This document shows, one piece after another, positions 34,014 through 47,663 of a DNA stretch of 64,000 nt (within the stretch, counting starts at the first letter, position 1; the number at the start of each line of letters is the position of its first letter). The translations under genes were made by a program, and so were the position numbers. The stretch covers positions 10,981,501 to 11,045,500 of the forward strand of contig NC_061130.1 of assembly GCF_905220365.1 (NCBI RefSeq). The letters run 5' to 3'. The stretch is from Vanessa cardui (lineage: Eukaryota; Arthropoda; Insecta; Lepidoptera; Nymphalidae). Under the pieces are notes generated by a model. That model did no database searches and was not told where the DNA came from. It was given only the letters and a program-made list of their open reading frames with translations.

Positions 34014-34572
34014 TGTAAAACATGCTGTGTGTGCTATGCTCTTTTATAGAGAGTTTCTCGGATTCGATTATTAATACTTTATTTAAGCTATATTACAAAA
34101 TGTCTTATTTATAACTTATCTATTGAACTGTTTCTGTTCCTAAATTTTATTTTAAATTTGTATTAAGTAAGTAAGATTTTTTTCATTGGTTGTTATTTTT
34201 AGATAATTTTGAGGAAATTTTAAAGAGCGACCTAGTAGTAGAGTACGAATTCGTTCATGTTCGACTACGAATTTCCACCAGCGTCCTTTCTGATCATTTT
34301 ATTTCGATTGATTTGAAATAATTTCCTTCTTTTTATAAATTTTTGGAAAGCTAAGAAAACGGTTATGTTTTTAAAATAATCTGCAGGCCAAGATTTATTA
34401 TAATGATTTTTTTAGTTTTTAAGGCATTTTTGAGGAAAAAGAATCAAAGAAATATTGAAATAATTTCGTTTTCCGTCTTGCATTTTTAAATTTGGACCAA
34501 TAATTATTGTTTAAATATTGACAAATATCCAGTGTTTAATCGTTTTTGTAAAACAAAAGAAAAATAAATAAA
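34014..34572. other. A/T-rich gene-free stretch
   Basis: Apart from the minus-strand TATAAAAG near 34040, nothing recognised. Confidence 0.35.
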
Positions 34573-34798
34573 AATTTTAACAAAAAGAAAAACCGACTTC
34601 GAACAAAAAACTATTTTAAAACAAATGAATATGCACGAAAAAGTAATAAAAATAATTGCGTATTCAACATATTTTTTAGAGTCTTCCTAAGTTAAATGAA
34701 ATGAAAAATATTAGACCACTTAAAAGTCGATTAACGATTATATCATGTAGTTATAATTATTGGTATATTTGGAGCCGGTGTCAGCCACAGTGCCCTTG
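34573..34798 (+). repeat. Truncated copy of the repeat at 53028-53422
   Basis: It starts ACAAAAAGAAAAACCGACTT and runs with few differences parallel to 53028-53235 through GTGGAGCCGGTGTC-type text. There the similarity ends abruptly (GTCAGCCAC here, GTCGTTTTC there). The right half with the inverted end is missing. Confidence 0.8.
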
Positions 34799-36654
34799 CC
34801 CCAACAATCAAAAGAAAGAAGCGATACGAGCCCCTTGATTGATCCAGTATATTATTGTGTAAAAGGTAATTTGTAAAAAACATGTTTGTTAAAGTATTCT
34901 CGTATTGTTTTTTGATAGATATACTGTAGGGTTTTATTGTAACCACACGTTTTCTTTACAATCATAAAACTCAAAACTGTTCTGAGCATTTTATAACTCA
35001 TTTCGCTTAGCATTTCATAACTCTTGAATTTCGCACCCACAGAGTAGTTTTCAATCGGAATACGGAGTTCTATAAAAAAAAAGAAACATAAAATTTCTTT
35101 GCAATAAATTGACTCTATTTTTAAATAAAAAAGTCTTAAAAAGCTTATACGATAGTTAGTATCGTACTTAAAGGAATAAAGATAAAGTTAAGCAATCCAT
35201 TCGACGTTCTAAGAGGCTCTCGGGTAAATCAAATCAGACAATCAAGTGGAAAAATCCATGTCCATAGTACAAACAATCAGCTTGAGTTACGCGGTCCGGA
35301 GTGACGTGGGACGGTCCTCACCTCTTATTTGATCGCCTCTCCTCTCCCTCTGGGAGCTCTATTTGTTTTAAAGCTTTATTACTAAGTAATGTGTACATAG
35401 GTCAGCCCTCTAAAAATTTCGAATGTTGACCAATATCTTTAATGTAATGGACTCCCTGGTTGCGTATTTTAATGTTGTTTGATTGTATCTACGAGAGTTA
35501 TTTGAATTTGTTTTAATTAATTTACTCGCATCTTATATATAAAGTATATGTTAACGTTATATAATTATAGTAGTAACTATATAAAATTATTGGAGTATTT
35601 TGTTTTAAAATCTTTAAATAATATTCATAATCATGAGTGACCTAATGAATATACATACATGTTAATAAGTAAATACAGAATTGAGATCTGCTACTTAATC
35701 CTCCGGTTTTTGAATATGATTTTAATACCCCTACTCTTTTCAAAATTTCTGTTTCTACTCCTTTTAATTTTATTTAAAGCTCAATTCAACAAATTTTATA
35801 TTCAATTTATATTATTTGCAAAATATACTTGATAACAACTTGATAAAAACATGAACTAGATCAAGATCAACGAATCTATTAAAGAAACATAGACACAATA
35901 ATCCAAGTTGAAATCGATAACTTTCTCTAAATATTAAATCGACATAAAGAAACGTAATACTTAAATATGTTCAGACGATTGCTCTCACACTCTCGCAGAG
36001 CAGGCCTTTTATCACTCACATTGTCCACGCAGAGTTATTACGAATTAGCGGAGTCGTAAAGCACAAGACCTTTTGTGTATTCGTAATTTATTCACCAGTT
36101 CAAATACAAAAAACTTGTTCGTCCCGATCGGAGGGCGTCCCCAGCAGAGAGGTGTCAATTTTTGAAAGATTGCGCCGCGTCATGAATATTATATGAACGA
36201 ATCGAGTTAAGGGTATTTTGTGATAATGTTCCACGGTCGTTTGGATGCTGTCAGCCTATGTCATTTCACATGGATTGGCCCTTTGTTAAAAGTAACACGT
36301 ACAGTGTCAACTGGAGCCAGGAAGATATCGTGTGGAAAATTTGCCTGAAAACAAGGTTATTTGCTTGATGTTATGGTTTGAGACGAGTATGCAAAAAGTA
36401 TTTTATTTTTCAGACGAAATCTTAAGAAACGACTTTTAATTTTATCATAACTTAAGATTTTGCATTGTTTTATTCAATAATATTGTAGGTAGACCGTCTC
36501 ATTGCATATTCTAATTACCATAGAATAGTTGTGTCGCAGTTTGAAGAATCAGTAAGTCACGGAACATGAGACCATTTGTTCTTGTTGTAAGGAATGAAAA
36601 GTTTGCCGCACAAATATTATATATATTTAAACAATTTTACTTGCGCTTTGCGCA
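34799..36654. other. Gene-free stretch
   Basis: Mostly A/T-rich. 35275-35355 is G/C-richer (GCGGTCCGGAGTGACGTGGG, CCTCTCCTCTCCCTCTGGGA) without a recognised repeat or frame, and 36120-36190 likewise. Confidence 0.35.
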
Positions 36655-36930
36655 ATCCAGTCTGGGTAACACCCACTCATCAGTTATTCTACCACCAAAC
36701 AACAATACTCAGTATTGCTGTGTTCCGTTTACAAGGGTGAGTGAGCCAGTGTAACTATAGGCACGTATATAACATATTAGTTCCCAAGTTTGTTGGCGGA
36801 ATGGCAATGTAAGGAATTGTTATTATTTCTTATATCGCCATTGTCTGTGGGCGGTAGTGACCACTTACCATCACTCGCCCGCTACCTAATAATACCTAAC
36901 CTATACCATAAAAAAAGAAAAAAAAAAAAC
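36655..36930 (+). repeat. Interspersed repeat family 3, best copy
   Basis: In order it has CCAGTCTGGGTAACACCCAC, TATTCTACCACCAAACAACA, CAGTATTGCTGTGTTCCG, GGTGAGTGAGCCAGTGTAAC, CATTGTCTGTGGGCGGTAGT and GACCACTTACCATCACTCGC, and it ends in an A-rich tail (CATAAAAAAAGAAAAAAAAA). An A-rich 3' end suggests retrotransposition. I know the phrase as a very common lepidopteran repeat; its class (SINE, or a non-LTR 3' end) is not settled here. Confidence 0.75.
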
Positions 36931-38687
36931 GAAAGCGATGTTTGCACGCATGTAAAAATATTGTAATTGATTATATTCACATTGCGAGGTAAAACATCTC
37001 TTTTTAAAACTATTATAGAATCCGGCGAAGACGTAAAAATACATATTTTTTGTGAAACAGCACCCTCTAAATGATAATATCGCTTTATTTATAGGATTTT
37101 TTTCTTAAAAACTTGTAACAAGTGCCATAAATAATAGATTTTTACGAACAACAGTTCGATAGAACGGCGTTTCGTAAAGGAAATCGTAAAATAAGTTTTT
37201 CTGCGTCGTCGCGCCCCGGCGGCAGTCTGCAACAACAAACATTTAAAAAAAATCCACTGATATTTATTGAATCATTTAAGCAAAAAGAAAATATTGAAAA
37301 CTTCCTTTAATTATATATACTTTTGATTGCCGCCATAACAGTTGATTCTAAGGTGTTGTATAATTAGATATTTCCTGTTTTTGTGCGACGTAACTTTCTT
37401 CTACTTTATTTGATTTATTAAGCTGTGAAAGTAGGAGTGTGCAGAAGAATTATTGAGTTCTTAGAAATACCTATATCGCGTGTGTGCATGGCTTTCACAC
37501 CTTGATGAATCTTTTATTAGACTCAAAATAAATGTTCTTAGTATTGTAGTTTTTATGATTATAATTATTTATTATTTTAAACCAAAATAATAATGAATTT
37601 TTTTTTATAGTGTACATCATTTATGCAAAAATATAACAAAGAAGTAATAAATTGTACACGAAGTCATAAGATTATAATATATATTTATATACATATATAG
37701 GAGTTTATACCGAAGGATATACATAAATTCGATACGATTGAATGCAAGCTTAATAATATTTGAATTAAAAAAAAACAGATATTAAAAATTATGTCTTTGT
37801 CTTTGCTATTATTTTTCCGGCTATTCAAATTTATATCCAAAATTTTTGAATCGTCAATTTCTACCTGCAATATTTTTAGTAGCTACGTATATGAATGAAG
37901 TTAATCAAGACATATCTTTTTCTAAAATCATTTATAAACAGTCCCGTGAAGGCGTCGAACGAACCCAAGATTTGCATGTAATTATCATTTTTGATCCGTT
38001 CTTCTTTTGTGTTTTCACTCCCTTGGAAGGCACCGGCGCAAATGACATAATGTGGCTAAAGATACGCTGAATTATTTATACGCTAATACGTTCCTCGCTT
38101 CCTCTTTACTTCTAAATTTTAATGTATATTACGCCTCAATGAATATTACTTTGGGGATTTTTGTTTCTTAAATAAATTATAACATTTGACTAAGAACAGC
38201 CTTTAATGAATTTTGAAGAGAACGGTAATACGATTTCCTTATTCGTTTTGTTGCTTTAAAATAAATAGAATACGTTTAATGTTAAGTTCAGTCAAAGCGC
38301 TGACGTTTCGTTTGAATAACAGATGACATAAATTAGGATCGGAACGTGTAAAAGTCTTGAGGGTTGAGTTTAATCAATACGTTTAACGGAAACCATTCGT
38401 ACATAAATTGTGTCGTTCAAGGGTTTCTACAACGAATTTCTCATTTCAAATGCAATAACTACATTTGAAAATGTTTAATACATAATGTGTCGTTGGTAAA
38501 TAGCAGATACATAATTGTACAAATTATATAACTGGTTCAACCTACGTTCAAAATAGTATACAATTAAAACAAATAAAAGTCGTTTATAATTTGTTCGTTA
38601 TTGCTGTAATTAGTATTTATTTTTTGTTATAAATAGATAACCCTCCGGTATAAGTTATTGATATAATTTATACTATATTACATTACT
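36931..38687. other. A/T-rich gene-free stretch
   Basis: No convincing gene. The frame at 37846-38070 has no supporting features. A small G/C-richer patch is at 37195-37235. Confidence 0.4.
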
Positions 38688-38888
38688 AGCGATACGCCCT
38701 AGCTTCTGACGTCTAAAGCTGTCAGTGTTTCTCTACTATTTTGGGCATGTAATATACAGATAACCTCTCTCTTGAATCAATCTATCTCTTAAAAAAACTG
38801 CATCAAAATTCGTTGCGTAATTTTAAAGGTCTAAGCATACACAGACAGCTGTGAGCGACTTCGTTTAATACTATGTAATGATAATGAT
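38688..38888 (-). repeat. Interspersed repeat family 2, minus orientation
   Basis: It carries CCTCTCTCTTGAATCAATCT, ACTGCATCAAAATTCGTTGC, ATTTTAAAGGTCTAAGCATA and ATACTATGTAATG, the reverse complement of the order at 28917-29080. Confidence 0.65.
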
Positions 38889-40682
38889 ATATGCATTTTA
38901 TCATTCAATTTAACACAATTAGATATCTGTATTTTCTGGTTAAAGTACTAGAATCTATTAAATACAACATTTCTGTAAAAAAAGGTCACAGGACGTCTTA
39001 AAGAAACATTAAATTGATGGTTATTTTAAGAATTCATTTAATGGTAATTTTCATTAAAATATTACATCACACATACATTATCACAATATTACTTTAAAAC
39101 ATACATATATACACATATAGAGCATCATGACATTTAAGCCGGTTTTGAAATACATATAAATGAAATTGCGCATTTAATATAAGTCAGTATGCCCTCGAGT
39201 CTCTATATAATGATTAATTATTATTAATATTTGGTATCGATAAAAAGTATATCACAATACCACAACCTAGAAAGTTTTATTTGAGAATATTATCACATTT
39301 TATTTTAAACGCAAGTTTTTGTACAAATTATCTTTAAAAAATATAATATTTTGTCATATATCGACCGAAAAACTAATAGAAGTAGTAATATTTGATAAGT
39401 ATCGTAATATTGGGACCAATTTTGCCATTAACCCAATGTTTGGGGAACAGTTAAGTATTGGGAAAATTTTTACGTCAACTCTCCGCATCATTGTTGCTGT
39501 TGAACGTTGTGTTTGACACGAAAATTATTTGTTCGGTAAAGTTGAGTGAAATGAAGACGGAATTGGTTTTCGTGTAAAAACCCGACCCTGCATGTGATGG
39601 CGTGTTATAATATTTTTACAATTTTTTTTGGTATTATAACATAACAATTGTACATATATGTGCACCCTTTGTGTTAAACGTTCAGAATTTGAGGTAAATC
39701 CTTTTATAAATGACGAAAATACTAGTAATATTTATTAAACTATTTTGCTTTTATTTAACTATTTAAGCTACCCAATACATGATTTATGTTCAATGACTTC
39801 AAGTGTGCAATCAAAGTGTATAACCGCATTTAAAAAAAAAAGAAAAATTCAAATTTCGATCAAGTATTCGAGCGACGCACGCTCTTCGTTAGGACAGAAC
39901 CCTTACCTGCGCTGCATATGTTACGATATCCAACAGTTTTTCACAAAACTAAAGTCTCTTTGTTTATTTGTTACAAGTTGACGCACATACAAAATCGAAT
40001 TTTCTTTGATTCGCTGAGCGGAATCGTAAGTAAAACAAAACAAAGAAAAATGTTACGAATACTACGTGATTGCGAACAATGCAATTTTAAAAACAACATT
40101 TAGAATATTTGATGTTATATATAAATACTAAATTTTATTTATACTACAATGTCACCAACAATTTTATATTTCATCCAATAAAATTCTATTAATATTTAAT
40201 AGAATAAAAGGAATGTCTGAGGGCTAACAGTTTATTTTCTCCGATAAAGATCTTTGCGGAATTTATAAGCACAGAAAATTAACGACGGGTCCCATTTATA
40301 TCATGAATATGTCCCCATTTATCCCGATTAGGACCGAAAACGTTAGACAGAGAACTTCAATCTAACTTACGACCGTTCAACGACCCGTTGAAAAGTTTCA
40401 AACAATTAAAAGCCTAAAATATTTTCAATTGAGTTGAAAAATAACTTATTTTTATTTTTTATAAATTTGAATAGTGTATCAAAAACAACAAATCTAAATA
40501 AGATATTTTCATTAAAATAATTATAAAATTTGTTTGTGATAATGAATTATTTTAATACCTAATAAAAACCTTTATAAATAATCATTTGAAGTAAGAATTT
40601 GTACTATTTTAGTTTTAATTGACAAAATTTGTGTCTTAATTAAGAATTATACAACACAAATTTAACTTCAATTTTTTTTTAA
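38889..40682. other. A/T-rich gene-free stretch
   Basis: 40270-40390 is slightly G/C-richer (GACGGGTCCCATTTATATCA, CCCGATTAGGACCGAAAACG). Nothing recognised. Confidence 0.4.
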
Positions 40683-40910
40683 CATTTTTATGGTACAGGG
40701 AGGTGTTTGGGCCTATGGGCTACACCTTGGTAAGTGGTCATCACTGTCCATAGACATTGAATATGTAAATAGTGTAAATAGTAGTACAACAATAATGTTC
40801 TAATAGCTTGGTAACTATGATGTTGACCCTATGCCTGTCGGAATAGATCACTTATCATTCAAATCAGCAAAACTATTGCTGTTTCGTAGAATATCCAATC
40901 ACCAAGTAAA
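40683..40910 (-). repeat. Interspersed repeat family 3, minus orientation, diverged
   Basis: It starts TTTTATGGTACAGGGAGGTG and continues GGTAAGTGGTCATCACTGTC and TTGCTGTTTCGTAGAATATC, the reverse of 36655-36930. Confidence 0.6.
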
Positions 40911-42790
40911 ACATGTACACCCAAAAAACTAAATGTACCAGCTGGTAGCGATCTTTTTTTATTAAAACGTTCGAAATCCCTCTAGCGATTTCAAGTATAT
41001 AACCGACCGGGTTTCTATTTACATATTTGCATAAAAAGTTTATATTAAAGATGATAAAGGGATTTACTTCAGTCTTAGCACTTGACGACTTTCAAAGACG
41101 AAGCATAAACAACTTGTACAGACTTGTATACAACTATTCAAATGTTGTAATATCTAGGATATTAATAAAGTACATTGAACTTATGCTTTGAAATAAACGT
41201 TTTGAGAAAACCAAGCTGTTTTGTTTCGTAGGAGTTGTATAGGATTTAGTTTATTGTTCCTTTAGACGAGTAAATATTTGAAAAAGTATACATAGGAAAT
41301 TTACATATTGTTCAACTAAATGCAACTTCTGTGTTTGTTCAAGATTGCTATACCGAGAGTTATTTATTTTCAAATTACAGCCAGTTTTATTTTTTATTTT
41401 ATATTCATTTACGACTTCATTAAATAGAATGACAATAAGCACACAACGCTACTGCAGTTTTATAGGTTGTCAGTTGTGAGATGTCAATTGTAATAAAAAA
41501 TATAAGGCGCATATTTTGGTTACATAATTGACTAATGGAAATTTAAATTTAATGTTGTATCTGTCAGTGTGCGTTCCATTGTTGAGTGAGGCACTTGGTC
41601 TCTTGCTTTTGGGACAGCGCCAGGGCCAGACGTGCATACTGACTGTATAAGTAAAATCAACATGTCGGACGACAATACATAGTAATCGCTTAGCTTAGCT
41701 TTAGCTATTTATTTGAATCTGCGACGTATACCTGTGTATACATAGAATTTAAAAGTCAACAAACTGAATTTTTTTCATTATTCCATACTGCTATGTTAAT
41801 AGTTACACTATCACTTTAACCCTCCAATTCAAAATATAATAGTACTAATTAGGTACCTATATATGTTTTCTGGCCGTTTGTCGGCATATGTTACGAGTAT
41901 GTGGTAACAATCCTGAAGTCTTGCCCTAAACCCTACCTATGTGGTATACGGGCATATCGAATATTTAGTATACATTTAGTACCTGATATATAATTATTGC
42001 AAAAACTTTATGTGATGAAACTTATACTTACCTATGTATTTGTTAGCTCAGTGATGGAATGTTTTCATGTGAGATTTGGACGAAACAAATTATATTAGTA
42101 AGTTTAATGGCTATAGAAATAAAGCTACATTGGTAACTTACGAAAATAAAAATATCAAATTTAGGTAAAATAAATAAATTGGTCCGAGCGAAAATATATC
42201 AGATATCTTAAGAAAATTTTATTGTAACTTGAGATATCGATGAAGCTCGCTCATTATTGTTTTTATTTACCTCTTTATGAAGTCGAACGAGATTGAGTCT
42301 AAACAGAGGAACGGATCGGTCTTACCAAACAAGCAATAAAACGTGGTTCAATGTTTGCTGTTTAAGTGGAAAACTTGCTATTGGCGAAGCAAAACTCCGT
42401 GAATTTAGTCTAGACGAGTTATTAAAAATTTATTTTCATAGAATTTGCTAATGCATTCGAGATCGGATGTTATATTCAGTTTTTTATTATTATTTAATAT
42501 TTTATACAAAATACAAGAGTTACTCAGAGTGAAAACAGCCCTCAGTGCAACGTCAATTAATAATATTCTAAAATAAAATAATGCCTATTGCACAATATCA
42601 ATATGTGTCAAGAATAATGAGATGGAAAGAAAATAAAGGAAACTACGAAAGGATAACATCCTTGAATGATATGACTGACATCCATGCCTACTAGTCTATA
42701 TTTTTTATATAGGACTTATTATATTAACTATGACTTATATTATGGATCACAGAAAACCAGTTATAGTTCTACAATTTTCGCAAATCCGCT
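40911..42790. other. A/T-rich gene-free stretch
   Basis: Nothing recognised; several short frames have no supporting features. Confidence 0.4.
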
Positions 42791-42895
42791 TTGGTTTCAT
42801 CCGGACACCGGTTATTCTATCACCAAACAACATTCATTTGTTTTACTGTATTTCAGTTTTAAGGGTGAGTAAGACAGTGTATTGGCAAACGAGAG
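42791..42895 (+). repeat. Fragment of interspersed repeat family 3
   Basis: GGTTATTCTATCACCAAACA and GTTTTAAGGGTGAGTAAGAC correspond to the middle of 36655-36930. Confidence 0.5.
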
Positions 42896-43073
42896 TTATA
42901 TCATCTTATTTTCCATAGGTAATATTGTACTTTTTACACTTGGCTCTGGTTGTTTTTTCCCTCCCAAAACCAAGACTAAAATTAAAATTTATACCTTATA
43001 CAAGGACGTAGACTCTGAAAGCACCCTCTTAAATGCACTTATGTGTGGTCATTTTATAAGATTATAATAATTT

Positions 43074-43140
43074 TTAAGCTACCACTGATTCAGTGTGCAG
43101 ATCCAAGCGAAAAGAACCGGCAAGGAAATTTGTTACCTTA
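43074..43140 (+). repeat. Fragment of interspersed repeat family 4
   Basis: AAGCTACCACTGATTCAGTG and AAGAACCGGCAAGGAAATTT correspond to the distal half of 44195-44342. Confidence 0.5.
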
Positions 43141-44194
43141 TTAACTAACCGTATGTAAATACAATACCATTAAAGATTTAGAAGAAAAACTGAGTGACGT
43201 GGTCAAGGATATGACCTTCAGACGAAGAAAAAGAAATAGGCAACCCTCTGAGTTGTCACGGTGGTAAAAAAAATAAATAAATTGTCAGATATATTTTCTA
43301 TGAATTTCGCAATATTTTGTAGGTATCTAACATAAATCTGTGTCTATAAATACATATTTTAAATTTCTTTGTAAGCGGTCGATTACAATACATCATACCT
43401 CGCCCTTGATTATAACTTCACTATCTTTTGCCATAAAAAAAAAAAAACTAAATTAATATAAAATATTAAATTAAAAACTTATTAATTCTTAATATTAGAA
43501 CTTATTAATATTTAAATGAAATATTTTTGTGTCAACCGTAATTAAAAATCGAAAATTATTAATGAAATGAATATAGTATAACATGCATTTTTTGAGTAAT
43601 TGCGATAGTAACTTATACCGTTCTCATTGATCAATGGCAGGTGAGCTAATTTAATCAGCGCTACGAGTTATAAATTTAGATAATTGGAGCATGAATATTA
43701 TAGTGCTCGGGCAAATGTTTTCTCCCTCCATTTGTATAGCGTTTCGGGTAATAATTTTAATTTTAACGACCTTATTAAATTATCCGTTGAATTATTTTTA
43801 ACCTAACGTCGACCGTGCGGTCGTTATTTAAAAACTATTTTTATTATAATAGAGTTAATTATCTATATTATTTCGAACTTACCATTATACCATATATGTT
43901 TATTTGTATTTTTTTTCTCTTGAATATATTTTTTAATTATGCATAATTTGTTGGGATTGTTATTAAAAAAATATTGTACGTTAAATGTTTATCGCGAGTT
44001 ACAATTTCTATTAAAGATTAGAAGAAAAATAACGTGAGGAACCCGTCATTCTTTACTTTTGTAGAGTAAGCCACAATTATTCTCCTCAATATGAAGTGGT
44101 TCTTTGCTAATAGTTGAGCATTATTATTTATCATAGTATTTTTAGTTATTTTTCGCTGCATTTTATTTAAACGTAAATAAATATGTAAATAATA
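43141..44194. other. A/T-rich gene-free stretch
   Basis: Nothing recognised. Confidence 0.4.
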
Positions 44195-44342
44195 TCAAAA
44201 AATCAAAATCAAAATAAACTTTATTCAAGTAGGCTTTTACAAGCCCTTTAGAATTGTCATTTTACAATGAAGTGAAGCTACCATCGGTTCGGAAGTAGAT
44301 TCTACCGAGAAGAACCGGCAAGAAACTCAGTAGTTACTCGTT
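44195..44342 (+). repeat. Interspersed repeat family 4
   Basis: AAATCAAAATCAAAATAAAC is followed by TTTATTCAAGTAGGCTTTTA, GAATTGTCATTTTACAATGA, GAAGCTACCATCGGTTCGGA and GAGAAGAACCGGCAAGAAAC. It is a common nymphalid-type repeat; other copies are at 43074, 46962 (reversed) and 62511. Confidence 0.75.
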
Positions 44343-45309
44343 ATGTGAAAGAATATATGCATTTTATTTTATTTTTTATACAACATTATATTTTATTGTT
44401 TATTCTCAATTTAAAAAGATGAAACAATTGAGAACAGTTACACACTTATATTGTATGAGGCGCTATCAAATAACTTCGCGTATAAATAATACCTAATGAC
44501 GATTTGTTAAGATATTTTATTTATTAAATTTTAATTGAAATGTTGGCAAAAGTTCTAATACTTTAATGCACTTGGTAATTGATCGTAAATGAAGTAGCAC
44601 TTAGTTAAGTATTAACAGTTATTACGAAGTCACGACCAAATATTTTTATCGCTATAAGCAATAAAATCTTAATGACATAAAAAAACACCTTTTAATATTA
44701 CATAATACGTGGAATATAAAATATAAAAATAATATACATTCAAACCTTTAAAATTAAACTTATTCTATTTGTCCATAAATAAATCTGACTCTAAGTTATA
44801 CTAAGTACAATAATTGTTATATAAAGTACATTGTTAACCCTTAAAGGCTTATACTTGGAAAATAATAGGTTTTGGAGTAAGAAGGTAACTTCGTAAGTAT
44901 GTAATATGGTCTCCTAATCTAGTTGTCTTGTTGCTATCAATCTTCTCAAATGGCCGCGGAATTACAAAGTTATGCTCCCCTAGTTATGCCCAAGAGGTCA
45001 CTTCCTCTTATAGTTAATTATAATAATTGGTGAAAGGGTCTAACCGCGTGCGCAATATTGAAAGGCCATTTTGTTTCCGTACCCTCATTTGACTTTCTGG
45101 TCTCAGGTTATTCAAATATCTTACAGCGAATCGCGTTGCAAATTAAATTAGAACACTTTTGTTGCAAATCAATACTCGTGTTATATTAAGTTCTTAAGTA
45201 ATGGTGACTAGTGTAATTAAAGAAAAAGATAATATCTTTAAAAGTTAACATCGCAGTGACATTATTTTTAAAGGAGTTTCTATTCTTTAATTTACAACAA
45301 ACGAGCTGG
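44343..45309. other. A/T-rich gene-free stretch
   Basis: Nothing recognised. Confidence 0.4.
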
Positions 45310-45480
45310 AGGATCATTTGATGGAAAATTATTTACTGTACTTTATACTACAACACACAGAGAAAATAAATAAATACAAGATGGATATATCCTTAATAAA
45401 AGGCTTAAAGAAGCTTGAAGGCTGGCAAGTGCATTGGTGACCTTTTGATGTAAGTTGATTCTTTTCCTTTAAAAATCTTA
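45310..45480 (+). repeat. Remnant of the Jockey 3'-UTR-type repeat
   Basis: GAGGATCATTTGATGGAAAA and GGCTGGCAAGTGCATTGGTG, then CCTTTTGATGTAAGTTGAT, resemble the plus-strand reading of 32166-32290 (CTCACCTGATGGAAAGTG, GCTTGCAGGTGCGTTATCGG). Strongly diverged. Confidence 0.4.
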
Positions 45481-45724
45481 ATCATATTGTGTAATTGTAA
45501 GAGCAGAAAATGTCTTCAAAATAGCGCTTATCTTTACCCGACTTCAAGGTCAAAATCCAAAGAATGCTATAAATCACTCCTTAATTCCTGTTGCATGTAC
45601 AGGTTTGACTAACTGTGTCGGTGATATATGTAATACAAATAAAAAAAATAAACTTTAATAAAAATATATTTTGTCTAAATTATAAAATCTATGTTGTCAT
45701 TTTGTGTCAATACTGTTGCGCGTG

Positions 45725-45957
45725 ATTGAACAATGGCCCAGGGCACCAAATTTGGGTAGGCGCCGAGGTCTTCTGGTTCTGGTGCTGCCTACCCTCAAAA
45801 TTGTGTAAAACAGTAAAACTTATAATTGCTGTGTGCTGGTTTAAAGGAAGAGTGATTAAGGGTAGCTGCTTCAGTGAAATTGTTATGTTATGGGTACCAA
45901 TGTCAATGAACCATCAGATAGCCCATTAGAATTTCCGCCTATTTATTTGACATAAAA
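45725..45957 (+). repeat. Diverged copy of interspersed repeat family 3 (variant head)
   Basis: ATTGCTGTGTGCTGGTTTAA and AACCATCAGATAGCCCATTA, then CCGCCTATTTATTTGACATA and an A-run, follow the distal order of family 3. The head TTGGGTAGGCGCCGAGGTC has an inverted counterpart, GCTGCCTACCC, 45 bp on. The frame across it is not a gene. Confidence 0.55.
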
Positions 45958-46559
45958 AATCTAGATTCCATTAAAGAAATACACACTTAAAAAAACTATA
46001 TCAACTCTGACCATGAATTTAATGCATAAAATTAGCGATAAATTATAGCTTAAATATAACAACAGCGTAATTGAAATAATTAATATTAATTACAATATAT
46101 TGTATAGTTTAAGTGACAATGAGAAAACCAATTGATGGATAAGGTTATTAACTGTTTGAGATAGCTCGAGACCCTTCATTTCACCATAACTTAATTACTT
46201 ATGCTAACTGACAAGTTGGCAGTATTACAAAATGTCCAAAATGACTTGAACCCTTACAAATGTTTCCACTCATATAATTCAGCCCTATCTTGAGAACATT
46301 GGCTCTATAAACAAAGCTCATCGAATTTGGTTGGTTAGTCGTTGTGAATTGCTATTATACTCTATTTGAGAATGTAGATTAGCTATTGGCTCTTATATTA
46401 TAAGAGAGAGTATGGCAATTACTTTGAAATAGTTCAAATACGGCAGATGCTGAAGTACCCTTAGACGTCGATGTATTAAAGCAAATTACTAAATATCTCC
46501 GTGTTTCATGTTAAACATGTTTTCATGTTCCTCTTAAGTAAATCTGTTAAGGAACAATC
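45958..46559. other. A/T-rich gene-free stretch
   Basis: Nothing recognised. Confidence 0.4.
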
Positions 46560-46735
46560 TATACTTAAAACTCTGTCTGTTTGTCAGTCGCTCTTTCGCT
46601 ACCAAACCACTGAATTGAATTTGATGATATTTGATATGCCCAACACATGACAAAAAAAAACCCAAACGCTAGTTAAGCCGTGGACGAAAACTACTTTGTA
46701 AAACCTTTGTCCGTGAAATGCGTTACAAAATATAG
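46560..46735 (+). repeat. Interspersed repeat family 1, plus orientation
   Basis: ACTCTGTCTGTTTGTCAGTC, GCTCTTTCGCTACCAAACCA and CTGAATTGAATTTGATGATA match the family order at 9005-9190. Confidence 0.65.
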
Positions 46736-46961
46736 CGAGATAATTCAATTTAGAGCACTTTGTCTATTAAAAGTGTAAATCAGCATTAACAAACCAAATT
46801 TTAACAAATTTTGTGTATTGGTTTAACCGTGAATGTGTATTATTCAATACATTATTATACAGGTGATAAAAAAACGTGGATTTAATACTTCTTGACTTCA
46901 AGGCAGGATATATACAATATACAATAACAAGACTTTGTATTTTTAAATTTTGAGAAAGAGT

Positions 46962-47078
46962 AAGTACTGAGTTCCATGCCGATTCTTCTCAGTCTACGTT
47001 CAGATGGTAGCTTTACTTAATATAGTTTTAAGATGCGAATCAACAGTGCTTGTAAATTCCTATTTGAATAAAATACTA
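46962..47078 (-). repeat. Interspersed repeat family 4, minus orientation, diverged
   Basis: GAGTTCCATGCCGATTCTTC, TCAGATGGTAGCTTTACTTA and GTGCTTGTAAATTCCTATTT, then GAATAAA, are the reverse of 44195-44342. Confidence 0.6.
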
Positions 47079-47517
47079 CTAGCTACTTTTACACTTCTTA
47101 TAAAAAACTTCTTATAAAATTTATAGCAGTTTAAAAATATACAATATCAGTATTTAAAAATTACATATATTTATTTAAAGATTTTGTTCTTGCTTTGAGC
47201 GCGAGTACAGATAAATCTTGAAGTCGTTTTTCAATTTTATCCCTTCGCAAACAATTTTCTTTGAACCGATGTAATAAATATATTATTTTCATAAATACTT
47301 ACTACGCTGAATATAGTTTGATTTTTATTTATTGTGTATATTTAACTACTTAATGTTGATCTATGCTATTGGTAAAAATAATTTATATTTCTTTTACCTT
47401 ACCTCTAATACAAAATGTATTTATTGATGTTGTATCAAATATTTTTTTAAGCCATACAAATAATGTTTGTACCAATCAATTTATTTAGTATAAGAATTTA
47501 TTTGAAAGTAGTTTTAC

Positions 47518-47663
47518 AATTTTTAAAAAAGGAATAAAGAATCCTTTCCATTTTCATAATAATTCCATATCCAAATATAAATTAACCTTAGAATTTTTAA
47601 AAAAGGAATAAAGAATATTAACGTTTCATTTTAAAAATAATTCCAGATCCAAATTTATGACAT
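47518..47663. repeat. 74-bp tandem duplication, two units
   Basis: AATTTTTAAAAAAGGAATAA starts both units, at 47518 and 47592. Both continue with a C/T-rich step, ATAATTCCATATCCAAAT-type text and AT-rich spacer. The second unit has diverged in its right half. Confidence 0.75.

Noticed and set aside
37846..38070. 74-codon frame ending near LEGTGANDIMWLKIR
   Set aside because: No family resemblance, no splice signals and no supporting context. The length is within chance for one of six frames over 64 kb.
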